A stretch of 64,000 nucleotides of DNA from Bifidobacterium phasiani (GCF_019331775.1 NZ_JAHBBD010000010.1:1-64000), one strand, 5' to 3'; shown: positions 17,453 to 27,194, numbered from the stretch's first letter. Notes: generated by a model from the sequence alone, not told the origin. Program-made: numbers and translations.

Positions 17453-18592
17453 TCATGCGGCGCGGCGGGCCCGGGGCGAAAACACCGACCAGACGAGGGG
17501 CACCAGATACACGACCAGCGTGACCGACATGCCCGCGCCCAGCGACACGGCGTCCGCCACCCACCCGCACAGCGGCGCGACGGCGGCGGCCACGAGCGTG
17601 TTGCCCATCGACAGCACGGAGAACACGGTGGCCCGCTCGTCGTCGTCGATCACGGCGTGGACCCGGCCCGAATAGTAGTTCAGCACCCACGAGTGCACGG
17701 TCACGTGCGCGAAGAACAGCGCCAGACCCGACGCCAGCCCCGTGCTCCAGGCGAACGCCGCGCACAACGCGATGTTGCAGACCAGCGGCAGGGCCGGGGA
17801 CCGGAACGTCCGGCCCACCGGCAGCCTGCGGTTCAGCGCGCCGGCGACCGACTTGGCCACGTTCATCATCACCAGCCCGAGCAGCTGGTTCCACACGCCG
17901 TCCGAGCCGATGCCGAGCCTGACCTGCCACAGGTAGTACACGCTCAACGCGCCGACGTCCATGCACAACGCCATCCACCACTCGGGGTAGCGGACGGCCT
18001 TGACCAGCGATGTCCTGAACCCCTTCAGCAGTCCGGCCCGCCTGCGCGGCCCGTCGTGCGCGGCGCGGGCCGGCACGGCGGCGAGCGGCAGCATGGCCAG
18101 CAGGTAGATGCACGCCGGCACGACCCATATCAGAACGGGGTTCACCGGGTACAGCACCGCGCCGACCACCCCTCCGGCGACGATCGACAGACCGGTCGCC
18201 TCGGCGAGCTCCCCGAGGATCTTCTCGAACGAGCCCTCCTCGCGCAGACGGTCGTTGATGAACAACGCGGAGGCCGCGCCGCTTTCGGTGGCCGAGCCGA
18301 TGCCGGCCAGCGCCTGGCCCAACAGCACGCACCAGAAATCGGACGGGGCGACGGCGAAGCAGATCAGGCCGGCCGCGCGCACGACGTTGCCGACCGCCAG
18401 CATCCTCTTGGGCGAGACGTGATCGAACACGATCGACGTCGGCAGCTCCGAGACGACCGACACGACATCGAAGCAGGAGCTGGCGACCATGATCAGCGCG
18501 AGCGGCAGACCCGCGCCATGGAAATAGGCGACGTCATAACCGACGAAGACGCCCATCGCAAGACTGAGCAGTATGTTGTACAACTTCGACAA
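17453..18592 (-). CDS. MFS-type transporter
   Basis: 379-aa integral membrane protein with about 10-12 hydrophobic helices and the loop FDHVSPKRMLAVGN after helix 2, which resembles the MFS motif A region. Substrate unknown; drug/multidrug efflux is a common role but nothing here proves it. The start is uncertain: TTG at 18592 follows GGGGGG with good spacing and places helix 1 right after SKLYN; upstream in-frame ATGs would add an Arg-rich stretch with no ribosome-binding site. No partner genes. Confidence 0.7.
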   Translation of the reverse strand: MSKLYNILLSLAMGVFVGYDVAYFHGAGLPLALIMVASSCFDVVSVVSELPTSIVFDHVSPKRMLAVGNVVRAAGLICFAVAPSDFWCVLLGQALAGIGSATESGAASALFINDRLREEGSFEKILGELAEATGLSIVAGGVVGAVLYPVNPVLIWVVPACIYLLAMLPLAAVPARAAHDGPRRRAGLLKGFRTSLVKAVRYPEWWMALCMDVGALSVYYLWQVRLGIGSDGVWNQLLGLVMMNVAKSVAGALNRRLPVGRTFRSPALPLVCNIALCAAFAWSTGLASGLALFFAHVTVHSWVLNYYSGRVHAVIDDDERATVFSVLSMGNTLVAAAVAPLCGWVADAVSLGAGMSVTLVVYLVPLVWSVFSPRARRAA

Positions 18593-19125
18593 CGCAACCC
18601 CCCCATCAACAGCGTGACGGCGCACGCCGACGGCCCGCATCGGCGGCCCGTCCGGCCGGCAGGACCTCCCGATCGCGCCGAACGCCCGCACGGCACCGCA
18701 TCATGAGCCGCGACATGACTCGCCGACATTCGCCCGCGCCGGGCAACGACGAACGCGCCCGCCCCCGCCATGTCCCCATGACAGATCCATCAAGCGCATC
18801 CCGCAGGAGGAAGAGCCTTCCGCGACGACGCACGCCAATGAATGTAGTCGGTCGTTTTTCACGCGAATGTCCGGCATGTTACCGTCGGGTTACGAAGGGG
18901 CGCGAGGCACGGGCACCGATCGACCGCACGCCCGCCGCGGCAGCGGCCGGCCCGGGCCGACCGGGCGCATGCCGGACGTCCCGCGTCACCGCGACAGACC
19001 GCCCTAAGGGGAAAGCGTCATGGTCCCGATCGACGCGGTCACGACCGCACGTCATCCCGCCACGTCCGCGGGCAATCTGCCCGACGACTCGCCGAAGCGC
19101 GCGATGGGGGTGGCAAAAACGAAGA
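18593..19125. other. Intergenic region without a convincing gene
   Basis: About 530 bp between the MFS gene and the tRNA-Asn terminator. A less GC-rich patch (about 18838-18895, GTCGGTCGTTTTTCACGCG) could be a promoter. A 58-codon frame starts at 19020 after AAGGGGAAAGCGTC, but it runs through the tRNA-Asn gene in antisense and is not accepted as a gene. Confidence 0.5.
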
Positions 19126-19149
19126 AGGCCACCTCCGAAAAGGTGGCCT
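19126..19149 (-). terminator. tRNA-Asn terminator
   Basis: Stem AGGCCACCT/AGGTGGCCT (19126-19134 with 19141-19149), loop 6 nt, followed on the minus strand by TCTTCGTTTTTG. Strong intrinsic terminator. Confidence 0.88.
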
Positions 19150-19157
19150 CCGATGGG

Positions 19158-19230
<73 letters not shown>

Positions 19231-19271
19231 ATGTCTTCCGTGCTGAGCTGTATGCTGCGCACAAGATGAAT

Positions 19272-19314
19272 ATAATACACAGAAACCATCCGGTTGCAAG
19301 TTCGGCGTGTCGCC
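19272..19314 (-). promoter_or_regulatory. tRNA-Asn promoter with upstream GACACGCC motif
   Basis: -35 TTGCAA (19294-19299), 16 bp, -10 TATTAT (19272-19277) on the minus strand; ATTATA with 17 bp is equally good. Directly upstream of the -35 is GGCGACACGCC (19304-19314), a motif also found before tRNA-Ala and other genes. Confidence 0.75.
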
Positions 19315-19642
19315 CGCCATTGCAGGCATATCGAGACACCACGCGGCGACCCCCGAGGCACGCCGACCGGCGTCCGCGACCTCACCCCTTTCGGCCATAT
19401 GGCACGACGCCGCACCACGGCCGGTGACGAAGCCATCGACGAATCGCCCGGCGGGCAGGCCGCCCTCCCACGCCTCGACGCGGGGGCGCCCTGCCGGAAC
19501 GCCGGTCCAAGCATCTCGCGCAGGGTTCGCGTCCCGCCATGGAGACCAAGGCAGGACACCGACCAAGGCAGGACGACCACGGAATCCGGGTGCTCTTCCG
19601 TCCGCGACGCGGCGCATTCCCGCGGCCGCGATGCCCCGCCGC
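19315..19642. other. Intergenic region, nothing recognised
   Basis: About 330 bp between the tRNA-Asn promoter and the end of the lipoprotein gene. Frames here are short and lack ribosome-binding sites or recognisable protein sequence. Confidence 0.5.
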
Positions 19643-20536
19643 TCAGTCAAGGGCGACGAACACGTACCCGACCGCGCCTTCGGCGAACGTGGCGTCCAGG
19701 GCGTACCGATATCCCGGCGTCATCGTGAACGTGGCCTCGGTGCCTGCGAGCGCGGCGTCCACGGACTCCCCGGCGAGCGCGTCCGCCTCGACGCCCTGAT
19801 ACGAGCCCGCCGCGGACGCCGCCCGTTCGACGGCCTGTTCGTTCCACCGGGTGACGGTCAGCGCCGTGGCCGCCCTGTCGAAGACGACCCTGGCCTCGAT
19901 GGGTCCGTCGATGCGGGCGTCGGGCAGGTCCTCCGGGGCGATCTGGACGGGGTGCGCCGCATCGGCGGCGACCTGGACGGACTCGCCATTCTCCTCATAC
20001 GTCCATGTGTATCCATTGTCCCGCAGCGCGAGCGTCACCCTCGCCAGGTCGGTGGCGTATTCGAGATCGGCGGTGGCGGGTTGCGACGGATCCGCCGTCG
20101 CGGACAGCTCGGTGATCAGGTCGGCGTATGCATCGGCATCCGCCTCGGAGCCTTCCTCGACGACCTCGATGGCGTCGATGCCCGGATACTGTCCCGGGTA
20201 GCTTTCCAGCATGATGCCGTTGCCGGAGACGCGCACCACGTTGCCCGTCCGCAGCTCGTCGGGCGTCAGCGACCTTCCGTCCGCTCCCGCGATGTCGGCC
20301 TTATCGATGGCCGTCGGCACGAACGGCGAGCCGGTTCGACGGTCGATCAGCAGCAGGCTGCCGTCGTCGAGACGGACGACCATCGCCTCCATATCCGCGG
20401 CGTCCTCCGTGGGCGCCACGGCGGGCGATTCGTCCGCGGGCAGGGTCTGGGCCGTCCCGCCGCATCCGGCGGGGATCATGCACAGCGATATGCAGCACAG
20501 CATCGGAACGATCATCTTCGCCGCAGGACGTCCCAT
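19643..20536 (-). CDS. Lipoprotein of unknown function
   Basis: 297-aa exported lipoprotein. Signal peptide with short hydrophobic core and lipobox IPAGC (Cys about 25). The first ~120 residues after it form a small beta-rich unit (MVVRLDDGSLLLIDRRTG ... GNVVRVSGNGIMLESYP) reminiscent of the YobA/DUF3221 OB-like fold. The C-terminal half ends in TMTPGYRYALDATFAEGAVGYVFVAL, a pattern seen at the ends of some secreted bifidobacterial proteins. Start 20536 follows GGGAGG with 5 nt spacing. No operon partners; a long-palindrome element lies upstream. Confidence 0.7.
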   Translation of the reverse strand: MGRPAAKMIVPMLCCISLCMIPAGCGGTAQTLPADESPAVAPTEDAADMEAMVVRLDDGSLLLIDRRTGSPFVPTAIDKADIAGADGRSLTPDELRTGNVVRVSGNGIMLESYPGQYPGIDAIEVVEEGSEADADAYADLITELSATADPSQPATADLEYATDLARVTLALRDNGYTWTYEENGESVQVAADAAHPVQIAPEDLPDARIDGPIEARVVFDRAATALTVTRWNEQAVERAASAAGSYQGVEADALAGESVDAALAGTEATFTMTPGYRYALDATFAEGAVGYVFVALD

Positions 20537-20889
20537 CGGCGCCTCCCGTCATCCGCCGACCGCGCATCGGCCGGTCCCTGCCCCATACTACATCGGCCGC
20601 GGGCCGCGACAGCCCACGCACGGCACCGTTGACGGGACGGCGGCGAGCCGGTATGCCATGATCCATGTCCCGGCAGGTATGGACCGTTATCCTGTGTACG
20701 ATGGTTCGCCGGACCGCGGGGCCGTCCCGTGCCGACCGGCGGGCTGAATATCCGGCCGTGAATCGGACGGTCGACGGTTCGCCCGCGAGCGCGTCCGCCG
20801 ACGGTCCGGGTCCGGCGTGGCCGTCGCGCGCGACGTCATGGCCATGATGCAGCCCGATTCCGGCGATGGATACCGGGCATGAGGCAGCT

Positions 20890-21083
20890 ATCTTGACTAG
20901 GTGCGGCATATTTCGGCCTCTGCGGACATCCAACTGCGCTACGTGAGGCCGCCTTGCCGCGAGACCCACGGTATGCATGGCGGTATTCCGCGCCCGCTAC
21001 CGGAGCTACGGCGATATAGGTGCCTCACGTAGCGCAGATGGATGTCTGCAGCCCCTCGAATCGACCACACGTAGTCCGGATTG
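20890..21083. repeat. Long-palindrome element, copy B
   Basis: About 194 bp in the 768-bp gap between the lipoprotein gene and tsaD. This is the best-preserved copy: the inner 30 nt of the arms (20920-20949 and 21022-21051) pair with only two mismatches, and pairing continues outwards to about 20891 and 21080. The rest of 20537-21304 has imperfect GC-rich direct repeats (GCGCACACCGGCACG-like, about 21115-21240) and no gene. Confidence 0.88.
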
Positions 21084-21304
21084 CCTGCGCGCACCGCCAC
21101 GCAACCCGCCGTACAGCGCACCATTCGGCGCACACCGGCACGCCAGCGCACCGCCATCCGGTGCAGTGCGCTTCGGCACGCCGTCAACCAGCGCGCATCG
21201 GCGCCGTCATCCGGCGCGCACCGGCACGGAGCCGCCCCATACCCGCCGTATGGCGCCCGCACCCTGCACGCCGCCCGGCCCGCCACCGGCATGCCGCAGG
21301 CCCG

Positions 21305-22351
21305 CTACATGCAGATGCGGTCGAGCGGCATCGCCGAGTCAATCGGAAAATCGGGCGAGGAGGGGGCCACGCCGGCCTCGACGAGGTTCACGCCCAGCAT
21401 CGCGACCATCGCGCCGTTGTCGGTGCACAGCCTCAGCTCCGGCACCCGGACCTCCACGCCGTGTTCGGCGCCGACCTCCAGCAGCTTGGCGCGCAGCTGC
21501 GAGTTCGCCGAGAACCCGCCGCCGACGATCAGCGTGCGCGACCCGTACTGCTCGCACCCGCGCATCGCCTTGCGCGCCAGCACGCCCGCCACCGAATCGG
21601 CCAGCGACGCGCACACGTCGTCGACCGGGACGTCGAGCCCCTGGGCCCGTCGTTCCTCGATCCACCGCGCCACCGCGGTCTTGACCCCGGAGAAGCTGAA
21701 GTCGTACGGGTGCTCCCGGCCGGCCCTGCCCTGGGTCAGCCCCTGCGGCACTTTGATGGCGTGCGGGTCGCCGGCCTGGGCGTGCCGGTCGATGTGCGGC
21801 CCGCCCGGGTACGGGAAGCCGAGCAGTCGGGCGACCTTGTCGAAGCACTCCCCCGCCGCGTCGTCCAGCGTGGTGCCGACCACGTCGATATGCCTGGCCA
21901 CGTCCCCGACGTGCAGCAGCGAGGTGTGCCCGCCGGAGACGATCAGCGCCAGCGTGTCCGGAGGGAACGCCCCGAACTGCAGCTGGGTGACGGCGATGTG
22001 CCCGATGACGTGGTTGATGCCGTAGATCGGCTTGTTCGCCGCCCAGGCGAGCGCCTTGGCGCCGGACACGCCCACCGCCAGGCATCCGGCCAGGCCGGGG
22101 CCGGCGGACACCGCGATGGCGTCCACGTCGGAGACGCTCATCCCCGCGTCGGCGAGCGCCTTCGAGACGACGGGCACGAACGCCTCCGCGTGCGCGCGCG
22201 AGGCGATCTCGGGGATCACGCCGCCGTATCGGGCGTGCTCGTCCATCGACGAGGCGACGACGTTGGACAGCAGGTCGTGCCCGCGCACGACGGCGGCGGC
22301 CGTCTCGTCGCATGTCGATTCGATGCCCAGCACCACTGGTTCGTTCATCAT
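21305..22351 (-). CDS. tsaD: tRNA N6-adenosine threonylcarbamoyltransferase
   Basis: 348-aa Kae1/Qri7/YgjD protein. With TsaB and TsaE it transfers threonylcarbamoyl to A37 of tRNAs that read ANN codons. The start VVLGIESTCDETA, the metal site H-V-I-G-H (usual form HxEGH or HxxxH), SGGHTSLL, the YDFSFSGVKTA loop and GGGFSANSQLR are all present. ATGA overlap with the upstream rimI stop shows translational coupling (tsaB-rimI-tsaD). Confidence 0.97.
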   Translation of the reverse strand: MMNEPVVLGIESTCDETAAAVVRGHDLLSNVVASSMDEHARYGGVIPEIASRAHAEAFVPVVSKALADAGMSVSDVDAIAVSAGPGLAGCLAVGVSGAKALAWAANKPIYGINHVIGHIAVTQLQFGAFPPDTLALIVSGGHTSLLHVGDVARHIDVVGTTLDDAAGECFDKVARLLGFPYPGGPHIDRHAQAGDPHAIKVPQGLTQGRAGREHPYDFSFSGVKTAVARWIEERRAQGLDVPVDDVCASLADSVAGVLARKAMRGCEQYGSRTLIVGGGFSANSQLRAKLLEVGAEHGVEVRVPELRLCTDNGAMVAMLGVNLVEAGVAPSSPDFPIDSAMPLDRICM

Positions 22352-22920
22352 CGCTCTCCTTCGTTGTGCGTGGCGGATCGGAAGCCGACGGCGCGCGGGG
22401 CCAGGTCGAGCGCCATCGTGTAGGCGTCGATGCCGCCCGGCTGGTAGTAGCGCCGGCGCAGTCCCATGCGGCGGAATCCGAACCGTTCGTACAGGGCCAG
22501 CGCCGGGTCGTTGTCGACGCGCACCTCCAGCAGCATGCGCCGGGCGCCCTGCGCGCGGGCCCGGTCGATGAGCGCGGCGAGCAGCGCGGCGGCGATGCCC
22601 TGCCGCTGGTAGGCCCTGCCGACGCCGATGGTCATGAGTTCGGCGTCGTCGCCGTCGTACCAGAATCCCGCGTATCCGCGGATGACCGGCGGCCGGGTCG
22701 CGGACTCCGGGTCGGCATGCCCGGTTTCGGCGGGCGGGCCGGGCGCGCCGGGGTCGGGTTCCGGCGCGAGGTCGACCAGGTAGGTGCGGGCGGGCGCGTC
22801 GAGCTCCTGGGCGACCATGGCCTCGCTCCAGGCCCCGGCGTCGAACAGTTCGCGTTCGAGCTCGGCGATGCGTGCGACGGCGGTGGCGCGGTCGATGCCG
22901 GCGATGTCGGCGATCATCAT
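22348..22920 (-). CDS. rimI: Ribosomal-protein-alanine N-acetyltransferase (RimI-like GNAT)
   Basis: 190-aa GNAT-fold acetyltransferase. The acetyl-CoA loop is seen in ELMTIGVGRAYQRQGIAAALL, and the C-terminal half has LEVRVDNDPALALYERFGFRR(M), typical of RimI. An internal Pro/Gly-rich insertion (about residues 52-78, EPDPGAPGPPAETG) is unusual. The first ATG overlaps the tsaB TGA by ATGA, and its own TGA overlaps the tsaD ATG. The position between tsaB and tsaD supports the RimI assignment over other GNATs. Confidence 0.9.
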   Translation of the reverse strand: MMIADIAGIDRATAVARIAELERELFDAGAWSEAMVAQELDAPARTYLVDLAPEPDPGAPGPPAETGHADPESATRPPVIRGYAGFWYDGDDAELMTIGVGRAYQRQGIAAALLAALIDRARAQGARRMLLEVRVDNDPALALYERFGFRRMGLRRRYYQPGGIDAYTMALDLAPRAVGFRSATHNEGER

Positions 22921-23762
22921 GCGGTCCTGTCCGCGGCGGCGTGGTGGAGCACCTGCTTGAGCGGCCTGGGCACGGAGACGTCCGGTCGGCGCAGGTACAG
23001 CGGCTCGATCGCGGCGGCGGGCACGGCGTCCGCCTCGTCCGTGGATTCGCGCCGCGCCGTCAGGTCGGCGAGCGCGGCGAGTCCGTCGCGTCCCGCGTCG
23101 AGCAGGGTCAGGTCGGAGACGACGCCGAGGCGGCCGATCGCCGGCCAGGCGTCCGCGTACTTCCGTGCGCCGTGGCCGACGACGTCGACGGCGATGCGCC
23201 GTCCGGGGGCCGCGGCCTGCAGTTCGGCGACGGCGTCGGCGACCCGTGCGGCGATGTGGTCGGGGTAATCGATGTCCATGGGGATGACGGCGTGGGGGCG
23301 GCCGTCGGCGTCGGTGTCGTAGAGCGCGAAGTACAGCTGGCGACGGCGGGCGTCGTTGACGGCGAGCGTCAGGTGGAGGGCGTCGTCCGGCTCCTCGGGC
23401 GGGCACCCGATCTGTTCGCGCAGCGCGGCGAGGCCGGCGGGCGCGTCGGCCGCGCGGGCCAGCAGCATCATGTGGTGCTGGGGGCCGAGGATGTCGGTGC
23501 CGACGAGCGTGGCGCCGGTGGCGTAGGCGAGCGCCTTGGCGGTGACGACGCCGGCGCGCAGGCCGGTGAACGGCGCGGGGCCGACGCCGACGACGATGCG
23601 TTCGATCCGGCCGGGTTCGAGGCCGGCCTCGGCGGCGGCGCGGGCGATGTTGGTCTGGAGCCGTTCGACGTGGGTGCGCGAGTCGGTCTCGACGATGGGG
23701 TCGTGCCCCACGATGCCCACCGTGGATCCGTACGAGGTGTCGATCACCAGCGTGTTCGTCAT
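22917..23762 (-). CDS. tsaB: tRNA threonylcarbamoyladenosine biosynthesis protein TsaB
   Basis: 281-aa ASKHA-fold partner of TsaD. Start MTNTLVIDTSYGSTVGIV and the hallmark VGVGPAPFTGLRAGVVTAKALA (usual form GPGSFTGLRIG) are present; the S-F of GPGSFTG is A-P-F here. A longer C-terminal region than in E. coli TsaB continues to residue 281, common in actinobacteria. GGAGG lies 7 nt before the chosen ATG; a longer frame start lacks homology. Confidence 0.92.
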   Translation of the reverse strand: MTNTLVIDTSYGSTVGIVGHDPIVETDSRTHVERLQTNIARAAAEAGLEPGRIERIVVGVGPAPFTGLRAGVVTAKALAYATGATLVGTDILGPQHHMMLLARAADAPAGLAALREQIGCPPEEPDDALHLTLAVNDARRRQLYFALYDTDADGRPHAVIPMDIDYPDHIAARVADAVAELQAAAPGRRIAVDVVGHGARKYADAWPAIGRLGVVSDLTLLDAGRDGLAALADLTARRESTDEADAVPAAAIEPLYLRRPDVSVPRPLKQVLHHAAADRTA

Positions 23763-23822
23763 TGCGCGCCTCCTGCCTTGCGTGACCATCTCACTGTACA
23801 CCGCGCCGGGCCGAGGCGTCCC

Positions 23823-24764
23823 CTACCAGGTGATCTGGCGGTAGATGTAGCGCGCGTCCTCGACGTCGAAGCGTTCGGTGCTATGGTCGCCGGGCGCGCC
23901 GGCGGTGACCAGCACGTAGGTGCGCAGCCCGAACCGCGCCACGGTGGCCAGGCACAGCCCGGCGTGCTCGGTGTATCCGGTCTTGCCGCCGGTGACGACG
24001 CCGGCGCCGACCCGCGCGTCGCCCAGCGCGTCGAACACGGTGCTGGTCACGGTCAGTCCGTCGTGCATGCTCGCCGTGGCCATGTCGTGGCTGCGCGCGC
24101 CGATGATGTCGGCGAACGTCTCGTTCCTCAGCGCGTACACCATCAGCGTGGCGATGTCGTTCGCGGTCGAGTAGTGGTCGTCGTCGTGCAGGCCGGTGGC
24201 GTTGGTGAAGTGGGTGCCGGTCATGCCGATGCGCGCGGCGGTCTGGTTCATCAGTTCGGCGAAGGCCTGCTCGCCGCCGGCCACGTACCGGGCGATGGCC
24301 AGGGCGCAGTCGGCGCCGGAGGCCAGCAGCAGCCCGTAGAGCATGTCCTTGGCCGAGGCGGTCTCGCCCGGGTAGAGCCCGGCGACGGAGGCGTTGCGTT
24401 CGGCGAGCATGGCCGAGGCGTCCGCGGGCATCTGCAGCGTGGCGTCGAGCGAGGGGATGCGTTCGAGCGCGACGACGGCGGTCATGACCTTGGTCAGCGA
24501 CGCCGGGTACATCCGCTCGTCGGCGTTGAGGCCCTGCACGTATCGGCCGTCGGAGGCGTCGACCAGCGCCGCGTAGGCGCTGTTCAGGCCGTCGACGTGC
24601 ACGGTGGCGGCGGTGGCCGGCCGGCTGAACACCGCGTAGACGGCGGCGAGCAGGAGCAGCGCCGCGGCCACGGCGGCGGCCGCCACGGTCCCGCGGCGCC
24701 GGCGGGGGGCCGGGTACGCCGTCAGTTGGCCGGAGTGCTGGGGAGGGTACTGGTAGTCGTTCAT
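23823..24764 (-). CDS. Serine-type D,D-carboxypeptidase (S11 / DacA family)
   Basis: 313-aa membrane-anchored penicillin-binding-type enzyme that trims D-Ala from peptidoglycan stem peptides. One N-terminal membrane helix (about 26-46) places the domain outside. The S-x-x-K motif is SLTK (S89, K92) and the third motif is KTG in GGKTGYTEHAG. The second motif, usually S-x-N, reads S149-G-A151, so the Asn is replaced; some S11 proteins tolerate this. It lies downstream of a VanR/VanS-like pair, and its upstream region has three 11-bp direct repeats, so it is probably a target of that system. Confidence 0.85.
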   Translation of the reverse strand: MNDYQYPPQHSGQLTAYPAPRRRRGTVAAAAVAAALLLLAAVYAVFSRPATAATVHVDGLNSAYAALVDASDGRYVQGLNADERMYPASLTKVMTAVVALERIPSLDATLQMPADASAMLAERNASVAGLYPGETASAKDMLYGLLLASGADCALAIARYVAGGEQAFAELMNQTAARIGMTGTHFTNATGLHDDDHYSTANDIATLMVYALRNETFADIIGARSHDMATASMHDGLTVTSTVFDALGDARVGAGVVTGGKTGYTEHAGLCLATVARFGLRTYVLVTAGAPGDHSTERFDVEDARYIYRQITW

Positions 24765-24852
24765 CGTTCCTTGCCTTGTCCGTGCGTGCGGGCGGACGGG
24801 TCATCCGCCGTCCCTGTCCACGCTATGCGGGCGGCGATCGGCAGTGATGGCG

Positions 24853-24885
24853 GAACGATGAGCGGACGATGAAGAAACGATGAAG
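24853..24885 (-). promoter_or_regulatory. Three 11-bp-period direct repeats upstream of the carboxypeptidase
   Basis: ACGATGA occurs at 24855, 24866 and 24877, exactly 11 bp apart: GAACGATGAGC, GGACGATGAAG, AAACGATGAAG. This is the usual arrangement for tandem dimers of OmpR/PhoB-class regulators. It lies about 90-120 bp before the carboxypeptidase ATG. Related sequence occurs upstream of the response regulator gene (27195-27216). Confidence 0.65.
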
Positions 24886-24993
24886 GCCGCCGCGGCGGGC
24901 CGGCGGACCGTCGTATGGGCTTCGGGCGGAGCGCCGGATGGCCTGCCGGGCGGCCGGGCGACGGCCTGTCCGAGCGGACCGTCGGGCGGCCGG

Positions 24994-26382
24994 TCAGGCG
25001 GCCGGGCGCGCGGTCCGGCCGTGCGGTCCGGACGGCCCGGGGAGCGACCCCGCGGGCGGCGCACCGGACGATCGCGCGGAGGACTCCCCGGACGGCCCCG
25101 TGGACGGCGACCCCGTGGACGGTTCCGTGGGCGCTTCCGCGGACGGTTCGGCCGGCAGGACGACGGTGAACGTGGTGACGCCGCGTTCGCTGGTCGCGCC
25201 GATCGTGCCGCCGTGGCTCTGGACGATCTGCCGGGCGATGGCCAGGCCGAGCCCGGCGCCGCCGGTGCCGGCGTTGCGGGAGGCGTCGAGCCGGTAGAAC
25301 TTGTCGAAGAGCATGGCCAGGCGCTGGGGCGGTATCGTGCGGCCGTGGCTGCTGATGGCCACGCGCGCCGCGCCGGCCTCGATGCCGCCGTCGATGCGGA
25401 TGACGCTGTCGCGGTCGCCGTACGAGATCGCGTTCTTGAGGATGTTGTTGAACACGCGCGCGATCTGCGCCGCGTCGGCGGGCACGGGGCAGGTCGGCGG
25501 CATCCGGTTGTCGACGGTGTTGCCGTGCGCCCGCAGCTGGGGGTGGAACTCCTCGACCATCTGCACGAGCAGCACGCTCAGGTCGACGCGTTCGATCTGC
25601 AGGGCGATGTCCGTCAGGTTGTAGCGGGTGATGTCGAAGAACTCGTCGACCAGGCGGTCCAGGCGGCGCGACTTGTCCAGGGCGACGCGCACGTAGCGCT
25701 CGCGCTGCGCGGCGGGCATGTCGCGCGCCTCGTCCAGCAGGCTCAGGTAGCCGATCACCGAGGTCAGCGGCGTGCGGATGTCGTGGGCCAGGTACATGAC
25801 CAGGTCGTTCTTGCGCTGCTCGTCGAGTCGGGCCTCCAGGTCGCGCCGCTCCATGCGCAGCCGCACGTCGTTGAGCGTCGACTCGACGTCGGCGAGCTCG
25901 CCCGGCAGCTCGATGCGCGGGTGGCCGGAGTCGAGCAGCGCGTTCACGCCCGAGGACAGGCTGCGGCAGATGCGCATCACATACGGCCGGAAGACCAGCA
26001 GATAGCCGGGGACCAACGCGACCAGGAACACCGCGACGCCCAGCGGGATCCCGTAGCGGCGGACCGCCTGCAGGAAGGCCACCGCGCTGTCCCAGTCGCC
26101 GAACACCACGTTCGTCAGCAGCACCGCCGCGGCGTCGGCGTCCCACATCAGCCTGAGCACGAGCAGGATCGCCCCGGCGAGCCCCGCCATGAGCAGCACG
26201 CGGGCCAGGATCGCCCCGGCCAGGCGGCGGCCCGCACGGTCCGCGTACGGCGCGGGAGGGGCGACGGGCGGCGCGGCCGGGGGCGCGACGGGCGGCGGCG
26301 CCTGCGGCCCGGCGGCGCTATCCGTTGTCGTCGATGCGGTATCCCACGCCCCAGACGGTGTGGATGTAACGGGGTCGTTCAA
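24994..26382 (-). CDS. VanS-like sensor histidine kinase
   Basis: Up to 462 aa. Two membrane helices (about 54-76 and 111-131) flank a short external loop, then HAMP-like linker, H-box with H200 (YLAHDIRTPLTSVIGYLS) and a HATPase domain (NNILKNAISYGD, GGAGLGLAIARQIV). Large stretches, e.g. DEFFDITRYNL and VFNNILKNA, are strikingly close to VanS kinases of glycopeptide-resistance systems. The last ~60 residues are a Ser/Pro/Ala low-complexity tail. The start is uncertain: TTG at 26382 overlaps the regulator gene by 65 nt; a later start is possible. Confidence 0.85.
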   Translation of the reverse strand: MNDPVTSTPSGAWDTASTTTDSAAGPQAPPPVAPPAAPPVAPPAPYADRAGRRLAGAILARVLLMAGLAGAILLVLRLMWDADAAAVLLTNVVFGDWDSAVAFLQAVRRYGIPLGVAVFLVALVPGYLLVFRPYVMRICRSLSSGVNALLDSGHPRIELPGELADVESTLNDVRLRMERRDLEARLDEQRKNDLVMYLAHDIRTPLTSVIGYLSLLDEARDMPAAQRERYVRVALDKSRRLDRLVDEFFDITRYNLTDIALQIERVDLSVLLVQMVEEFHPQLRAHGNTVDNRMPPTCPVPADAAQIARVFNNILKNAISYGDRDSVIRIDGGIEAGAARVAISSHGRTIPPQRLAMLFDKFYRLDASRNAGTGGAGLGLAIARQIVQSHGGTIGATSERGVTTFTVVLPAEPSAEAPTEPSTGSPSTGPSGESSARSSGAPPAGSLPGPSGPHGRTARPAA

Positions 26383-27055
26383 CGCTGTCTCCGATCTTGT
26401 CGCGCAGGTGGCGGATGTGCACGCTGATGGTGTTGCTGGTCTTCAGGTACGCCTCGTCGCCCCAGATCGCGTGGAACAGCTCCTCGGCGCTGACGACCTC
26501 GCCGCGGCGGCGGCACAGCGTGGCCAGGATCGTGAACTCGCTGGGGGTCAGGTGCACCGGCGCGCCGTCGACGCGGCATTCGTGCGTGCGCGTGTTCACG
26601 CTCAGCCCGTTGATCTCGACGACCCCGTCGTCCGGCGGCGGCGCGATCGGCTCGCGGCCCCCGTCGTAGCGGCGGTAGCGGCGCAGCTGCGCGTTGACGC
26701 GCGCCACCAGCTCCAGCGGCATGAACGGCTTGGTCACGTAGTCGTCCGCGCCGAAGTTCAGCCCGGCTATGGTGTCGACCTCGCGGTCGCGCGCGGTCAG
26801 CATGATCACCGGGAAGCGGTGCGCCGTCCTGATGGCGCGGCAGACCTGGAACCCGTTGACGTCGGGCAGCATGACGTCGAGGATGGCCATGTCGAGGCGG
26901 ATGCTCGGATCGTCGACGACCTGGAGCGCGGTGCGCGCGTCGTAGCGCACGATGACCTCATGGCCTTCGTTCTCCAGGTACAGGGCGACCAGGTCGGCGA
27001 TCTCCCGTTCGTCGTCGACCACGAGGATCGTGGCGTGGTCATCGTTCACCGGCAC
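26318..27055 (-). CDS. VanR-like OmpR-family response regulator
   Basis: 245-aa DNA-binding regulator. Receiver: ILVVDDEREIADLV at the N-terminus, phospho-acceptor Asp in AILDVMLPDVNGFQVC (about residue 56), Lys in DDYVTKPF (about 105), then a winged-helix output domain ending TVWGVGYRI. The receiver and the linker ARVNAQLRRYRRY are close to VanR. GTG 27055 follows AGGAG at 10 nt; a second GTG two codons later is possible. Pairs with the overlapping kinase. Confidence 0.88.
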   Translation of the reverse strand: MPVNDDHATILVVDDEREIADLVALYLENEGHEVIVRYDARTALQVVDDPSIRLDMAILDVMLPDVNGFQVCRAIRTAHRFPVIMLTARDREVDTIAGLNFGADDYVTKPFMPLELVARVNAQLRRYRRYDGGREPIAPPPDDGVVEINGLSVNTRTHECRVDGAPVHLTPSEFTILATLCRRRGEVVSAEELFHAIWGDEAYLKTSNTISVHIRHLRDKIGDSVERPRYIHTVWGVGYRIDDNG

Positions 27056-27194
27056 GGCCCGTGCGCTCCTTTCCGCTGATGGCGCCCGGCGACGCGGGCG
27101 GGCGCGGCGCGCGGCGCGGCGGCCGCGCCGCCGACGTCGCGCCGTCGGGGCGTTCCGTCCCAGCTTAGAGGCGCCGTGGCGCCACACGGCGGCG

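Noticed and set aside
24994..26382. Naming the kinase/regulator pair as a vancomycin-resistance operon
   Set aside because: No vanH, D-Ala-D-Lac ligase or vanX gene is present; only regulatory similarity and a carboxypeptidase are seen.
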